Below are positions 6,996 to 14,563 of a stretch of 15,214 nucleotides of DNA, piece after piece. The notes beneath the pieces are model-generated. The model saw only the letters and a program-made list of their open reading frames with translations, did not search any database and was not told the DNA's origin. This stretch comes from Alphaproteobacteria bacterium. Lineage in GTDB: Bacteria; Pseudomonadota; Alphaproteobacteria; Rickettsiales; JAFLCR01. The first letter of the stretch is position 1. Every line of letters begins with the position of its first letter. The position numbers were made by a program, and so were the translations under genes. Location: contig JAFLCR010000027.1 in assembly GCA_017302755.1 (NCBI GenBank), positions 1 through 15,214 of the forward strand, given 5' to 3'.

Positions 6996-7058
6996 TTCAA
7001 GGCGCTAAACAAGCGCCCGCGGCCTTGGCCGGCGGCCCTTATTTCAAGGAAAAGAATT

Positions 7059-8006
7059 ATGAAAAAACTGTTGTTTGCTGCGCTTCTCGGCATGACGACC
7101 GCGATGGCAACGCCCGCGTTCGCCGAAAGCGATTACACCGTGCTCAAGCTGGACGGCAAGGAATACAAGAAGTCCCGCTTCGAGCGCGAGCTGAAGAACA
7201 TTCTCCCCGGCAACCAGGATGTGAAACTGGATACCTTCCCCGCGAAGGTGCGCGAAGAGATCGTGAAAAAGATCGCGACCAACATCATTCTCGCCGAGGA
7301 GGCCGACAAGGCCGGCATGAAGAACGACCCCGAGGTGAAGGAACGCCTGCTGTTCCTGGAAGCCCAGGTGATGATCGATGCCTACCTACGCAAGAAGGCG
7401 AAGGATGTGGTGACGGAAGACGCCATCAAGTCCGAATACCGCAAGATCGCGGATAAGGAAGGCGGCAAGGACGAGATCAAGGCCAGCCACATTCTCGTGA
7501 AGACCGAGGACGAGGCGAAGGATGTCGTCAAGCGCCTGAAGGCGGGAGAGGAATTCGCCAAAATCGCGAAGGAAAAGTCAACCGATCCCGGATCCGCGCA
7601 GAAGGGCGGCGACCTCGGCTATTTCACCAAGGAACAGATGGTGCCTGAATTCGCCAACGCGGCGTTCGGCCTCGACAAGGGCAAGGTATCCGACCCGGTG
7701 AAGACGGATTTCGGCTGGCACGTGATCCAGGTTGAGGACAAGCGCAAGGTGCAGGTGCCCGAGCTTGACAAAGTCCGCCCGCAGATCGAAGCGCAGCTGA
7801 CGCAGAAATTCGTGCAGGAATCCATGAACAAGGTGCTTTCCGGCAAGAAGATCGAAGTGCTCGGTCCCGACGGCAAGAAGCTTGAGGACAAGGAAGAAAA
7901 GGCCGAGGAAGAAAAGGCCGATTCCAAGAGCAAGCCGAAAAAGGAAAAAGAAAAGAAGTCCGAAAAATCGGATGACCAGGAAAAAGAAGAAAAGAAGGAA
8001 GAGTAG
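7059..8006 (+). CDS. exported parvulin-type peptidyl-prolyl isomerase (SurA/PrsA/PpiC-like)
   Basis: 315 residues. A signal peptide fills residues 1-22, with likely cleavage after AFA, so the protein acts in the periplasm. An N-terminal helical region (about 25-135) resembles the SurA-type chaperone segment. The parvulin domain (about 139-232) has ASHILV with His144, GGDLGYF (183-189) and FGWHVIQ with His221. The family isomerises prolyl bonds and helps fold exported proteins, which fits the position next to secA. The last 43 residues (273-315) are almost only Lys, Glu, Asp and Ser, a low-complexity tail unusual for the core family. Start: ATG 7059 with AAGGA at 7046-7050; the same frame stays open far upstream, antisense to secA, but the signal peptide fixes the start. 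A strong terminator follows. Confidence 0.9.
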   Translation: MKKLLFAALLGMTTAMATPAFAESDYTVLKLDGKEYKKSRFERELKNILPGNQDVKLDTFPAKVREEIVKKIATNIILAEEADKAGMKNDPEVKERLLFLEAQVMIDAYLRKKAKDVVTEDAIKSEYRKIADKEGGKDEIKASHILVKTEDEAKDVVKRLKAGEEFAKIAKEKSTDPGSAQKGGDLGYFTKEQMVPEFANAAFGLDKGKVSDPVKTDFGWHVIQVEDKRKVQVPELDKVRPQIEAQLTQKFVQESMNKVLSGKKIEVLGPDGKKLEDKEEKAEEEKADSKSKPKKEKEKKSEKSDDQEKEEKKEE

Positions 8007-8022
8007 TCTCTTTGAATCCGCG

Positions 8023-8053
8023 ATGCCCGGCGGGTTTCCGCCGGGCATTTTTT
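8023..8053 (+). terminator. intrinsic terminator after the parvulin gene
   Basis: A perfect 11-bp stem (8023-8033 with 8038-8048), loop GTTT, and a run of six T (8048-8053). It ends 13 bases before the argJ ATG, so it lies almost at the start of the next gene. Confidence 0.85.
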
Positions 8054-8066
8054 ATGTGAGAAATAT

Positions 8067-9299
8067 ATGATCGCCCGTTCGCCGCTCGCTCCTGATTCCC
8101 TGCCCGAACTGCCCGTTATCGCAGGCGTGGAATTTGCTGCCGTGCGCGTGGGCATCAAGCCTTCGGGCACGAAGAAGGACGTCATGCTTGCCGTCTTTGC
8201 GCCCAATACCACGGTGGCGGGCGTGTTCACCCGCTCGCTGACCGCTTCGGCCCCGGTGGAGTGGTGCAGGGCAAATGCGGCACGGGGAGCCGCGCGGGCG
8301 CTGGTGGTCAATTCCGGCAATTCTAATGCCTTCACCGGCAAGCTGGGTGTCGCATCCGTCGAGCGTACGGTCATCAAGGCGGCGGAAATATGCGGGTGTA
8401 AGCCGGAGGAAATCTTTGTCGCTTCCACGGGCGTCATCGGCGAACCGCTCAACGACGCGAAAATCACTGCTGCTCTTGGCGCGCTTCATGATTCGCGCGC
8501 CCCCGGCGACTGGGCGGGCGCCATGGAGGCGATCCTCACCACGGATACTTTCCCCAAAGCGGCGGTGCGGGAAACCGAGATCAACGGCACAAAAGTCAGG
8601 CTCGCGGGCATTGCCAAGGGTTCCGGCATGATCGCGCCGGACATGGCGACCATGCTCGCCTTCCTGTTTACCGACGCGGCGATTTCGGCGGTGGCGCTGC
8701 AAGCGATGCTCGCGGACGCGAACGAGAAAACCTTCAACTGCATCACCGTGGACAGTGACACCTCCACCAGCGACACGCTGATGCTTTTCGCCACGGGCAA
8801 GGCCGGCAACGTGCCGCCAAAAGATGCCGCCGATCCGTCGCTTGCTGCCTTCAGGAAGGCGCTTTACGAGGTCTTGCGCGAACTTTCCCATCTCGTGGTC
8901 AAAGACGGTGAAGGTGCCAGCAAATTCATTGAAATCACCGTCACCGGCGCCGAAGACGATAAGGCGGCCCGCATCATCGCGCTCGCCATCGCCAATTCGC
9001 CGCTGGTGAAAACCGCCATCGCGGGTGAAGATGCCAATTGGGGCCGCGTCGTCATGGCGGTGGGCAAGGCGGGGCAAAAGGCCAATCGCGACAAACTGAG
9101 CATCTGGATCGGCGATGCGCATGTGGCCATGGACGGCCAGGTGCATCCCGAGTACCAGGAAGGCCCGACGGCGGCGTACATGAAGGGAAAGAACATCGTG
9201 ATCCGTGCGGATGTGGGCATTGCCTCGGGAAGCGCCACGGTGTGGACGTGCGATCTCACACACGGCTATATCTCCATTAACGCCGATTACCGGAGCTGA
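8067..9299 (+). CDS. argJ: bifunctional ornithine acetyltransferase / N-acetylglutamate synthase ArgJ
   Basis: 410 residues, full length. ArgJ transfers the acetyl group from N-acetylornithine to glutamate, recycling it in arginine synthesis; some members also use acetyl-CoA. The precursor cleaves itself before a threonine, which becomes the N-terminal nucleophile of the beta chain. That site is present: KGSGMIAPDMATML, with Thr195 after Ala194. Other family landmarks are NSGNSNAFTG (82-91) and STGVIG (120-125). The ribosome-binding site is weak (GAG at 8058-8060), and the ATG follows 13 bases after a terminator T-run. It runs into the next gene with a 1-base gap, so at least argJ, the 578-residue gene and mutT seem to form a unit. 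Confidence 0.96.
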   Translation: MIARSPLAPDSLPELPVIAGVEFAAVRVGIKPSGTKKDVMLAVFAPNTTVAGVFTRSLTASAPVEWCRANAARGAARALVVNSGNSNAFTGKLGVASVERTVIKAAEICGCKPEEIFVASTGVIGEPLNDAKITAALGALHDSRAPGDWAGAMEAILTTDTFPKAAVRETEINGTKVRLAGIAKGSGMIAPDMATMLAFLFTDAAISAVALQAMLADANEKTFNCITVDSDTSTSDTLMLFATGKAGNVPPKDAADPSLAAFRKALYEVLRELSHLVVKDGEGASKFIEITVTGAEDDKAARIIALAIANSPLVKTAIAGEDANWGRVVMAVGKAGQKANRDKLSIWIGDAHVAMDGQVHPEYQEGPTAAYMKGKNIVIRADVGIASGSATVWTCDLTHGYISINADYRS

Positions 9300-9300
9300 G

Positions 9301-11037
9301 ATGAAAAAGACGCTGCTGCTTCTGTGCGCCACCGCGATTGTGGGGGTAGCTCTCTATGCACAGCGACCGCCTTCGGTAAACGTTCCTGCCTCGGATGCGC
9401 AGGAACAAGATGCCCGCATTCGCGCCTGCCTGGATGGTTCGGGGGCGCGGCCAGGAGGCATGACTTATTACATCACGCCGCATTTCGAAGGCCTCAACTT
9501 CACCGATCCTAAGCTGCGCGCCCATTTCGAGCAGCTCGCGGAAATGCTGGAGCCGGGTGGCCCCTCCGGCAAGGTGGTGCTGGGCTATACGCTGGGCTTT
9601 TCGCCTTACTGGCTCTACTGGAAAAACGGAGATGGCGTGTGGCAGCTCAGCACGGAAATTCTCGACAAGACGCTGAAGGCCGCGGCCGAACTGAAGCGCC
9701 CGTTCGTCTTTTACCTCATGGGCAATCACTTTACGCCGCCATCGCCGCTGGTGAAAGAGCTGGTGCAGAACGATGACCTGCTCATGCGCTACCAGAACGG
9801 TGAGGTGGCGCGCGAAAGCTATTTAATCGGTGCTCTGGCCCCATTCCGGCTTGATCCGGATGAAAACTTTCCTGTTACACGCTACCTGCACGGCGCCTCG
9901 CACAAGATCGCTGAAAGGCTGGCGGATTTTCAAAGTGCCTATCCCGACCTGCTGCTCGGCGTGCTGGTGAACGGCGAAACGCATTATCTGTTTTCGGATT
10001 TCTTTTCCGGCACCGGCAATTTCTATTCCCCGCGAACGACGGATTTCAGCGTTGCCGAGAAAAAGGATTTTTACCGTTCCTTGAAGAATGAAGGAAAAGC
10101 CGACCTTTCCGAAAGCGCGGTGGATGAGGCGCTTACCCGCGCCGATTTTGGCACCATGCCGCATGGCATTCTGCCTGTCTCCGGCTGGCTGAGCCGGGTG
10201 CCGGAAGGCGGCATACTGATGCTTTATGTGGACGGCAAATCCGTGGCAACCATGCGCTACGGCTTCAGCCGCACTGATGTGCAGGAAGCGAAGGGCGGCG
10301 AGTTCTTCAATCCCGGCAGCGGTTTCGCGGCATGGTTCGATTATTCGGCGCTGCCCGACGGCGTGCACGGCGTTCAGGCTGTGCTCGAGCTGGGCGGGGC
10401 GCGCTATGAGATCGGCCGGCGACGCGTGGTCGTGGGCACGGGGAAGGGTGAAGCCGTGTTCGCGCCCATACCCTTTCTTCCGCTTCCGCTTCAGGGCTAT
10501 CTCGATCACCCCAAGGATAATCTGGTGGTGGCGTATCAGCCGCTGTTGCGTGAATGGGTGCGGTTCCGCGAACGGCGCGTGAAGACATATGTTGCCGACT
10601 TGGCAACCATCTTCCGTGAGAAGGGCATCGAACAAAAAAAGATCTTCAGCTACCAGCTCTCTCCCTGGCTGATTGGCAGCTGGAACCCGGTGCTGTTCGG
10701 CGTGGGCGAGGATTTCTTCAAGGATGCGCCCTACCTGCCGGGCATGAATCTTTATGGCGGCAATGTGCGCGCGGCACGACTGTTCGACATGATCGAGCCG
10801 GGCACGGTGTATGGCGTGCCGGAATTCCATCCCCAGCTCGTGGGCGCAAAGGAATTCATCGGCAAGAGCCTTGATTTTCACGAATGCATGGGTGCCCGTT
10901 TCGTCTCGCCGTATTTCTTCAAGCTCGAGGAGCAGAGCGTGAACGAAACCCATGACCGTTTTCGCATCTGGCCGCAGAATAAGGTATGGGGATCGGATAA
11001 TTTTTACGCCGTGTTGGTGGAGAAACTGAAGCAATGA
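9301..11037 (+). CDS. exported protein of unknown function, possible glycoside-hydrolase-like barrel with inserted Ig-like module
   Basis: 578 residues; I do not recognise a named family. A signal peptide covers about 1-20 (ALYA then Gln). Residues from about 45 to 290 alternate strand and helix like a TIM barrel. Glu226 lies in VLVNGETHY after a strand, like an N-E acid/base of clan-A glycosidases. Residues about 293-379 look like a beta-sandwich of the GWxxD type seen beside many surface carbohydrate enzymes: SGWLSRVPEGG, YVDGKSVATMRYGFSRTDV, GSGFAAWFDYSALPDG. The barrel-like sequence then resumes (about 395-578), with Glu508 in YGVPEFHPQ as a possible second catalytic acid. The enzyme reading is inference. 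GGAG at 9292-9295 sets the start; it begins one base after argJ and shares ATGA with mutT, so translation is probably coupled. Confidence 0.75.
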   Translation: MKKTLLLLCATAIVGVALYAQRPPSVNVPASDAQEQDARIRACLDGSGARPGGMTYYITPHFEGLNFTDPKLRAHFEQLAEMLEPGGPSGKVVLGYTLGFSPYWLYWKNGDGVWQLSTEILDKTLKAAAELKRPFVFYLMGNHFTPPSPLVKELVQNDDLLMRYQNGEVARESYLIGALAPFRLDPDENFPVTRYLHGASHKIAERLADFQSAYPDLLLGVLVNGETHYLFSDFFSGTGNFYSPRTTDFSVAEKKDFYRSLKNEGKADLSESAVDEALTRADFGTMPHGILPVSGWLSRVPEGGILMLYVDGKSVATMRYGFSRTDVQEAKGGEFFNPGSGFAAWFDYSALPDGVHGVQAVLELGGARYEIGRRRVVVGTGKGEAVFAPIPFLPLPLQGYLDHPKDNLVVAYQPLLREWVRFRERRVKTYVADLATIFREKGIEQKKIFSYQLSPWLIGSWNPVLFGVGEDFFKDAPYLPGMNLYGGNVRAARLFDMIEPGTVYGVPEFHPQLVGAKEFIGKSLDFHECMGARFVSPYFFKLEEQSVNETHDRFRIWPQNKVWGSDNFYAVLVEKLKQ

Positions 11038-11432
11038 AAACGGTCACGGTCTGCGCCGCCGTATTGGTTGATGTGGACGGAAGGGTGCTGATCGCCCGCC
11101 GCCCGGAGGGCAAGGCGATGGCCGGGCTTTGGGAGTTTCCCGGCGGCAAGGTCGAGCCGGGCGAGACGCCCGAAGCGGCGCTCATCCGCGAGATCCGGGA
11201 AGAGCTGGCGATCGATCTCTGCCAGACCTGTTACGCGCCGCTTACCTTCGTCAGCCATGCGTATGAGGAGTTTCACCTGCTGATGTTGGTCTATCTCTGC
11301 CGGCGCTGGGAGGGCATGGTGCAGTCGCAGGAATACAAGGAAATGCGGTGGGTGAGGCCGAAAGAGCTTGCAAAATTCCCCATGCCGCCCGCGGATCTGC
11401 CGCTGATTCCGCTGTTGATCGATACGCTATAG
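11034..11432 (+). CDS. mutT: MutT-type Nudix hydrolase, 8-oxo-dGTP diphosphatase
   Basis: 132 residues. MutT hydrolyses 8-oxo-dGTP to the monophosphate so that oxidised guanine is not built into DNA. The Nudix box starts at Gly38 and runs GKVEPGE to Glu44, then REIREELAI (52-60), with Glu53, Glu56 and Glu57 as metal ligands. Where the consensus has Gly near the end, this protein has Ala59. GLWEFPGGKVEPGE closely resembles the MutT proper subgroup. The start shares ATGA with the stop of the preceding gene, so translation is probably coupled. The 3' end overlaps the convergent methyltransferase gene by 6 bases. Confidence 0.9.
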   Translation: MKTVTVCAAVLVDVDGRVLIARRPEGKAMAGLWEFPGGKVEPGETPEAALIREIREELAIDLCQTCYAPLTFVSHAYEEFHLLMLVYLCRRWEGMVQSQEYKEMRWVRPKELAKFPMPPADLPLIPLLIDTL

Positions 11433-12287
11433 CACGTCTTTCAAACTCACCTGGCCGCTGCCCCGCTTCGCCGGCTGCTGCTGGCTTTCATGCTGTTTCC
11501 ATGCGGTGAGGGTGACAATCTCGAAGCTGGCGGGTACACGGTCTTCGGCATCCGCATATTCCTCCTGGTAGAGGCTCAGGATGCAGGAAAGCTCATCCTT
11601 CCCCATGAAACTGCGGCGCTGGGCGTTTAGCGCATTGGTTTCGCCCATCAGGCGCAGATCCCGCATCAACTCCAACGCCGATGGGTAGGAAACACAGAGC
11701 GTGTCGGCATCCACCACCGGCAGCGCGAATCCCGCGCGCTGGAGCAGCATGCCTGCGTCGCGCACGTCCACGAACGGCGATACCCGCGGGCTGACGCCGC
11801 TTCCCGCCACGCCCGCCTTGAAGCAGGCGGCGCGCAGCTCTTTCAGGCTTTCGCCCCCGGGGAAGGAGGCGAGAAACAGCCCGTCTGGTTTCAGAATGCG
11901 CCGAATCTGCGCGAGCGTTCCGGGCAGGTCATTTACCCAATGCAGGCTCATGCAGCTGAAGACGGCATCAAAAGTGTTATCCCCGAACGGCAGCGCTTCT
12001 TCCGATGCCGCGAGCCTGGGTCCGGCTGCCCGCATCAGCATGGTTGGCGATAGATCGGCATGGATCAGGATGCCGATTTTGTGCTTTGACATCAGCGCTT
12101 CCCCAAGCTCGCCGCCGTGGCAGCCGAGATCGAGCGCCAGAGGGAAATCGCGGGTGATGTCGTCGAGCCGCTCCGCGAGCCGCTCTGCCATTTCGCGTTT
12201 CAGAAAATCCGCCGTGTGGAATTGCCGCGCGGCGCGGTCGCGGCGCAGGCGCAGCAGCGAACGGTTGAAGGGGGCGGGGTTAGGCAT
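11427..12287 (-). CDS. SAM-dependent methyltransferase-fold protein, BioC/NDUFAF5-like
   Basis: 286 residues from the chosen start. A class I Rossmann-type methyltransferase fold: glycine-rich motif I LDLGCHGGELG (52-62), an acidic residue after the second strand (HADLS, Asp78), FDAVFSCMSLHWVND, and RRILKPDG before strand five. The N-terminus PFNRSLLRLRRDRAA is typical of the alphaproteobacterial relatives of mitochondrial complex I assembly factor NDUFAF5 and, more distantly, of BioC. NDUFAF5 hydroxylates an arginine of a complex I subunit, so methyl transfer cannot be assumed. An in-frame ATG at 12302 would add 5 residues, but it lies at the edge of a palindromic repeat; the ATG at 12287 gives the family-like N-terminus. 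Convergent with mutT, divergent from comF. Confidence 0.82.
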   Translation of the reverse strand: MPNPAPFNRSLLRLRRDRAARQFHTADFLKREMAERLAERLDDITRDFPLALDLGCHGGELGEALMSKHKIGILIHADLSPTMLMRAAGPRLAASEEALPFGDNTFDAVFSCMSLHWVNDLPGTLAQIRRILKPDGLFLASFPGGESLKELRAACFKAGVAGSGVSPRVSPFVDVRDAGMLLQRAGFALPVVDADTLCVSYPSALELMRDLRLMGETNALNAQRRSFMGKDELSCILSLYQEEYADAEDRVPASFEIVTLTAWKQHESQQQPAKRGSGQVSLKDVL

Positions 12288-12302
12288 AATCTCTTTCTGC
12301 AT

Positions 12303-12327
12303 TCCCGCCTTCGCGGGACTGACAGTC
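12303..12327. repeat. short palindromic repeat unit
   Basis: TCCCGC (12303-12308) pairs with GCGGGA (12313-12318) around CTTC, and GACT (12317-12320) pairs with AGTC (12324-12327) around GAC. The unit resembles short dispersed palindromes seen between genes in many proteobacterial genomes. Only this copy is seen in the window. It sits in the divergent gap between the methyltransferase and comF, where the promoters of both should be. Confidence 0.5.
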
Positions 12328-12344
12328 TATGGTAAAAGACGCGA

Positions 12345-13079
12345 ATGCTCCACGTATTCCGTTTATGGCACTCCTTGCTTGATCTTCTGGCACCGCCTTC
12401 CTGCCTGCGCTGCGGGGAGTTGACGGGGGCGGAAGCCGCGCTCTGCCCTGAATGCTGGGGGAACTTGCGCTTCATCAGTGATCCTTCCTGTGCGTCCTGC
12501 GGGCTGCCTTTCGCCTATGATCTTGGGCCGGGCACATTGTGCGGCGCTTGCGCCGCCGAGCCGCCCTCTTTTTCGCGGGCGGCGGCAGTGTGCGTCTATA
12601 ACGAGGCCAGCCGTCCTCTGGTGACAGGACTTAAATTTGCCGACCGGCTTCACACCGCTCCCGCCCTGGCGAAGCTCATGGCGTCGCGTGGCGGCAAGGT
12701 GCTGGAAGGCGCGGATATGTTAGTGCCCGTGCCGTTGCATCCGCGCCGCCTGTTGCGGCGGCGTTATAACCAGGCGGCGGAGCTCGGGCGCCCGCTTTCC
12801 CGCGCATGCGGCGTGCAGTTAGAAACAAAGCTGCTCCTGCGCGCGCGCCGCACGCAGAGCCAGACCGGGCTCACCCGCCGCCAGCGGCGTGAGAATGTGG
12901 CGCGGGCTTTCCAGGTTTCTCCGGCGTGCGTCGCAAAACTTGCGGGCAAATGTGTGATATTGGTGGATGATGTCATGACTACCGGCGCGACGCTTGAAGC
13001 CTGTGCCAGAACGCTGCTGCGTGCCGGCGCGGGTGAAGTGCGCGTCCTGACATTTGCCAGAACGGAACGGGCATCATGA
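12345..13079 (+). CDS. comF: ComF family phosphoribosyltransferase-like protein
   Basis: 244 residues, normal length. The N-terminal third carries four Cys-x-x-Cys pairs (20/23, 34/37, 49/52, 66/69), two zinc-finger-like units typical of ComF/GntX proteins. The C-terminal part is a type I phosphoribosyltransferase fold with VPVPLHPRRLLRRRYNQA and the PRPP loop ILVDDVMTTGAT (Asp208, Asp209). Relatives are needed for DNA uptake in naturally competent bacteria, but the family also occurs where competence is unknown, and the reaction is not established. The Shine-Dalgarno is weak. It is divergent from the methyltransferase, and its last 4 bases (ATGA) start the peptidase gene. Confidence 0.92.
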   Translation: MLHVFRLWHSLLDLLAPPSCLRCGELTGAEAALCPECWGNLRFISDPSCASCGLPFAYDLGPGTLCGACAAEPPSFSRAAAVCVYNEASRPLVTGLKFADRLHTAPALAKLMASRGGKVLEGADMLVPVPLHPRRLLRRRYNQAAELGRPLSRACGVQLETKLLLRARRTQSQTGLTRRQRRENVARAFQVSPACVAKLAGKCVILVDDVMTTGATLEACARTLLRAGAGEVRVLTFARTERAS

Positions 13080-14077
13080 AACGCAAAATTCTCTCGTGGT
13101 TCATCATGGTGATGGCCGTTCCCCCTGCTTTTGGAGAGGAGGAGTTCCGCGTGGCCTGGCCGGTGGCGTGTGAGCTGGGCAAGGATTGTTTCATCCAGAA
13201 TTATGTTGATCGCGATCCCAGCAAAATGATGGTGGATTATACTTGTAGCCGCATGACCTATGACGGCCACAAGGGGACGGATATCCGCATCGCCAACCTG
13301 GCTAGAATGCGCGAAGGTGTGAAAGTCCTTGCCGCCGCCGAAGGTGTGGTGCGCGGGGTGCGCGACGGGGTGGAAGACGTTTATTTCGGTGATGCCGACA
13401 AGAAAACCGTCCAGAACCGGGAATGCGGAAACGGTGTGGTGCTCCGCCACCCAGGCGGGATCGAGACGCAATATTGCCATCTGCGAAAAGGCAGCATCGC
13501 GGTGAAGCAGGGCGAGGAAGTAAAGACGGGTCAGGTGCTTGGCTTGATTGGTCTTTCGGGCTTTACTGAATTTCCGCACGTGCATTTTGAGGTGCGGCGG
13601 GGTAAGACCATCATCGACCCCTTTGTGGGAGAAACGAAACAGACAGGCTGCCACGTGGAACGCCACCCTATCTGGACACGCGATGCGCTTGAGACCATCA
13701 GCCACATTCCGACGGCCGTGCTGGCGTCGGGCTTTGCGGTGGAGAAAGTCACCGCACCCGAGGCAAGGGATGGGAAATATAACGAAAAAACCTTCCGGCC
13801 GGACGCGCCTCTCATCATGTTCTGGGTGGATGTGATGGGTATTCTGCCCGGCGACAGGATCGAGCTGGAGATCAAGTTTCCTGATGGCAAAAGCCTAGTG
13901 GATCATCATCAGAATTACGACAAGGGCAAGGCTCAGATCTTTCATTTCCTCGGCAAGAAGCGCGAGGAGGAAGCATGGCCCAAGGGGACGTATACCGCCA
14001 GTTTCACCCTGAAGCGCAAAAAAGGCGGGGAATACCAGATCAGCATCTTCCATACCGACAAGATGGAAGTAAAATAA
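13076..14077 (+). CDS. exported M23 (LytM-type) metallopeptidase with extra C-terminal domain
   Basis: 333 residues. A signal peptide covers 1-20 (AFG then Glu). The peptidase domain (about 60-185) keeps the M23 zinc and catalytic residues: His65 and Asp69 in HKGTD, His135 in YCHL, and His168/His170 in HVHFE. Active members cut peptide cross-links in peptidoglycan, so a periplasmic cell-wall role is likely. Unlike EnvC or NlpD-type proteins it has no coiled coil or LysM domain. Several cysteines (32, 38, 57, 117, 134, 192) could form disulfides. Residues about 240-333 form a separate, mostly beta domain that I do not recognise. It overlaps comF by ATGA, so it depends on the comF transcript, a pairing with no obvious functional logic. 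Confidence 0.85.
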   Translation: MKRKILSWFIMVMAVPPAFGEEEFRVAWPVACELGKDCFIQNYVDRDPSKMMVDYTCSRMTYDGHKGTDIRIANLARMREGVKVLAAAEGVVRGVRDGVEDVYFGDADKKTVQNRECGNGVVLRHPGGIETQYCHLRKGSIAVKQGEEVKTGQVLGLIGLSGFTEFPHVHFEVRRGKTIIDPFVGETKQTGCHVERHPIWTRDALETISHIPTAVLASGFAVEKVTAPEARDGKYNEKTFRPDAPLIMFWVDVMGILPGDRIELEIKFPDGKSLVDHHQNYDKGKAQIFHFLGKKREEEAWPKGTYTASFTLKRKKGGEYQISIFHTDKMEVK

Positions 14078-14134
14078 TGTTTTCCCGGCGGTTTTTCTTG
14101 CTTGAAAATACGCAAAAGGGTTAGAGATACGCCC

Positions 14135-14563
14135 ATGAACCGCTTTTTGATTGTCCAGGCCCGGTTTTATCCGGAGATTTCAGATGCTTTGCTCGCCGGG
14201 GCGGAGGCGGCTTTACGTGCGGCCGGCGTGGCATGGGACAGTGTGGCTGTTCCGGGCGCGCTGGAAATTCCCACGGTGATCCGTCTAGCGGCGGATACGG
14301 GGCGCTATGACGGCTTCGTGGCGCTGGGCTGCGTGATCCGCGGCGAAACCACGCATTACGAGACGGTATGCCAGGAATCTGCCCGGGGGCTGACACTGCT
14401 CGGCATTGAAAGCCGCCTCAGCATCGGCAATGGCATCCTGACTGTGGAGAATGAAAGCCAGGCGTTGGAGCGTGCCGATCCCGCGCGCGGCAACAAAGGC
14501 GGCGCAGCGGCGGAAGCCTGCCTCGCCTTGGTCGCGCTGAAAACACGTTTTGAGGCGGCGTGA
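14135..14563 (+). CDS. ribH: 6,7-dimethyl-8-ribityllumazine synthase
   Basis: 142 residues. RibH condenses a ribityl-aminouracil with dihydroxybutanone phosphate to make lumazine, the penultimate step of riboflavin synthesis, and usually assembles into pentamers or larger shells. Conserved blocks: ARFYP (9-13), VPGALEIP (39-46), CVIRGETTHYE (66-76) with the catalytic His74, and GNKGG near the phosphate site. An upstream TTG at 14102 in frame would add 11 residues, but the ATG at 14135 matches the family N-terminus and has AGAG 7 bases upstream. The gap of 57 bases after the peptidase gene shows no terminator and no riboflavin riboswitch. Confidence 0.95.
   Translation: MNRFLIVQARFYPEISDALLAGAEAALRAAGVAWDSVAVPGALEIPTVIRLAADTGRYDGFVALGCVIRGETTHYETVCQESARGLTLLGIESRLSIGNGILTVENESQALERADPARGNKGGAAAEACLALVALKTRFEAA

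Noticed and set aside
5235..7058. A 608-codon open frame antisense to secA and in frame with the parvulin gene, giving an apparent 923-residue fusion protein.
   Set aside because: It is the complement of well-conserved SecA coding sequence in GC-rich DNA. The parvulin signal peptide and Shine-Dalgarno sequence place the true start at 7059, so the extension is a shadow.
8052..9332. Minus-strand frame of 426 codons antisense to argJ.
   Set aside because: argJ on the plus strand carries all family motifs. The antisense product has no motif and the composition of a shadow frame.
14078..14134. Possible FMN riboswitch or terminator before ribH.
   Set aside because: The gap is only 57 bases with no conserved RFN-type stems and no hairpin followed by a T-run.
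14102..14134. TTG-initiated N-terminal extension of RibH.
   Set aside because: RibH homologues begin close to MNRFLIVQARFYP. The ATG at 14135 has a usable ribosome-binding site and the extension is unlike the family.
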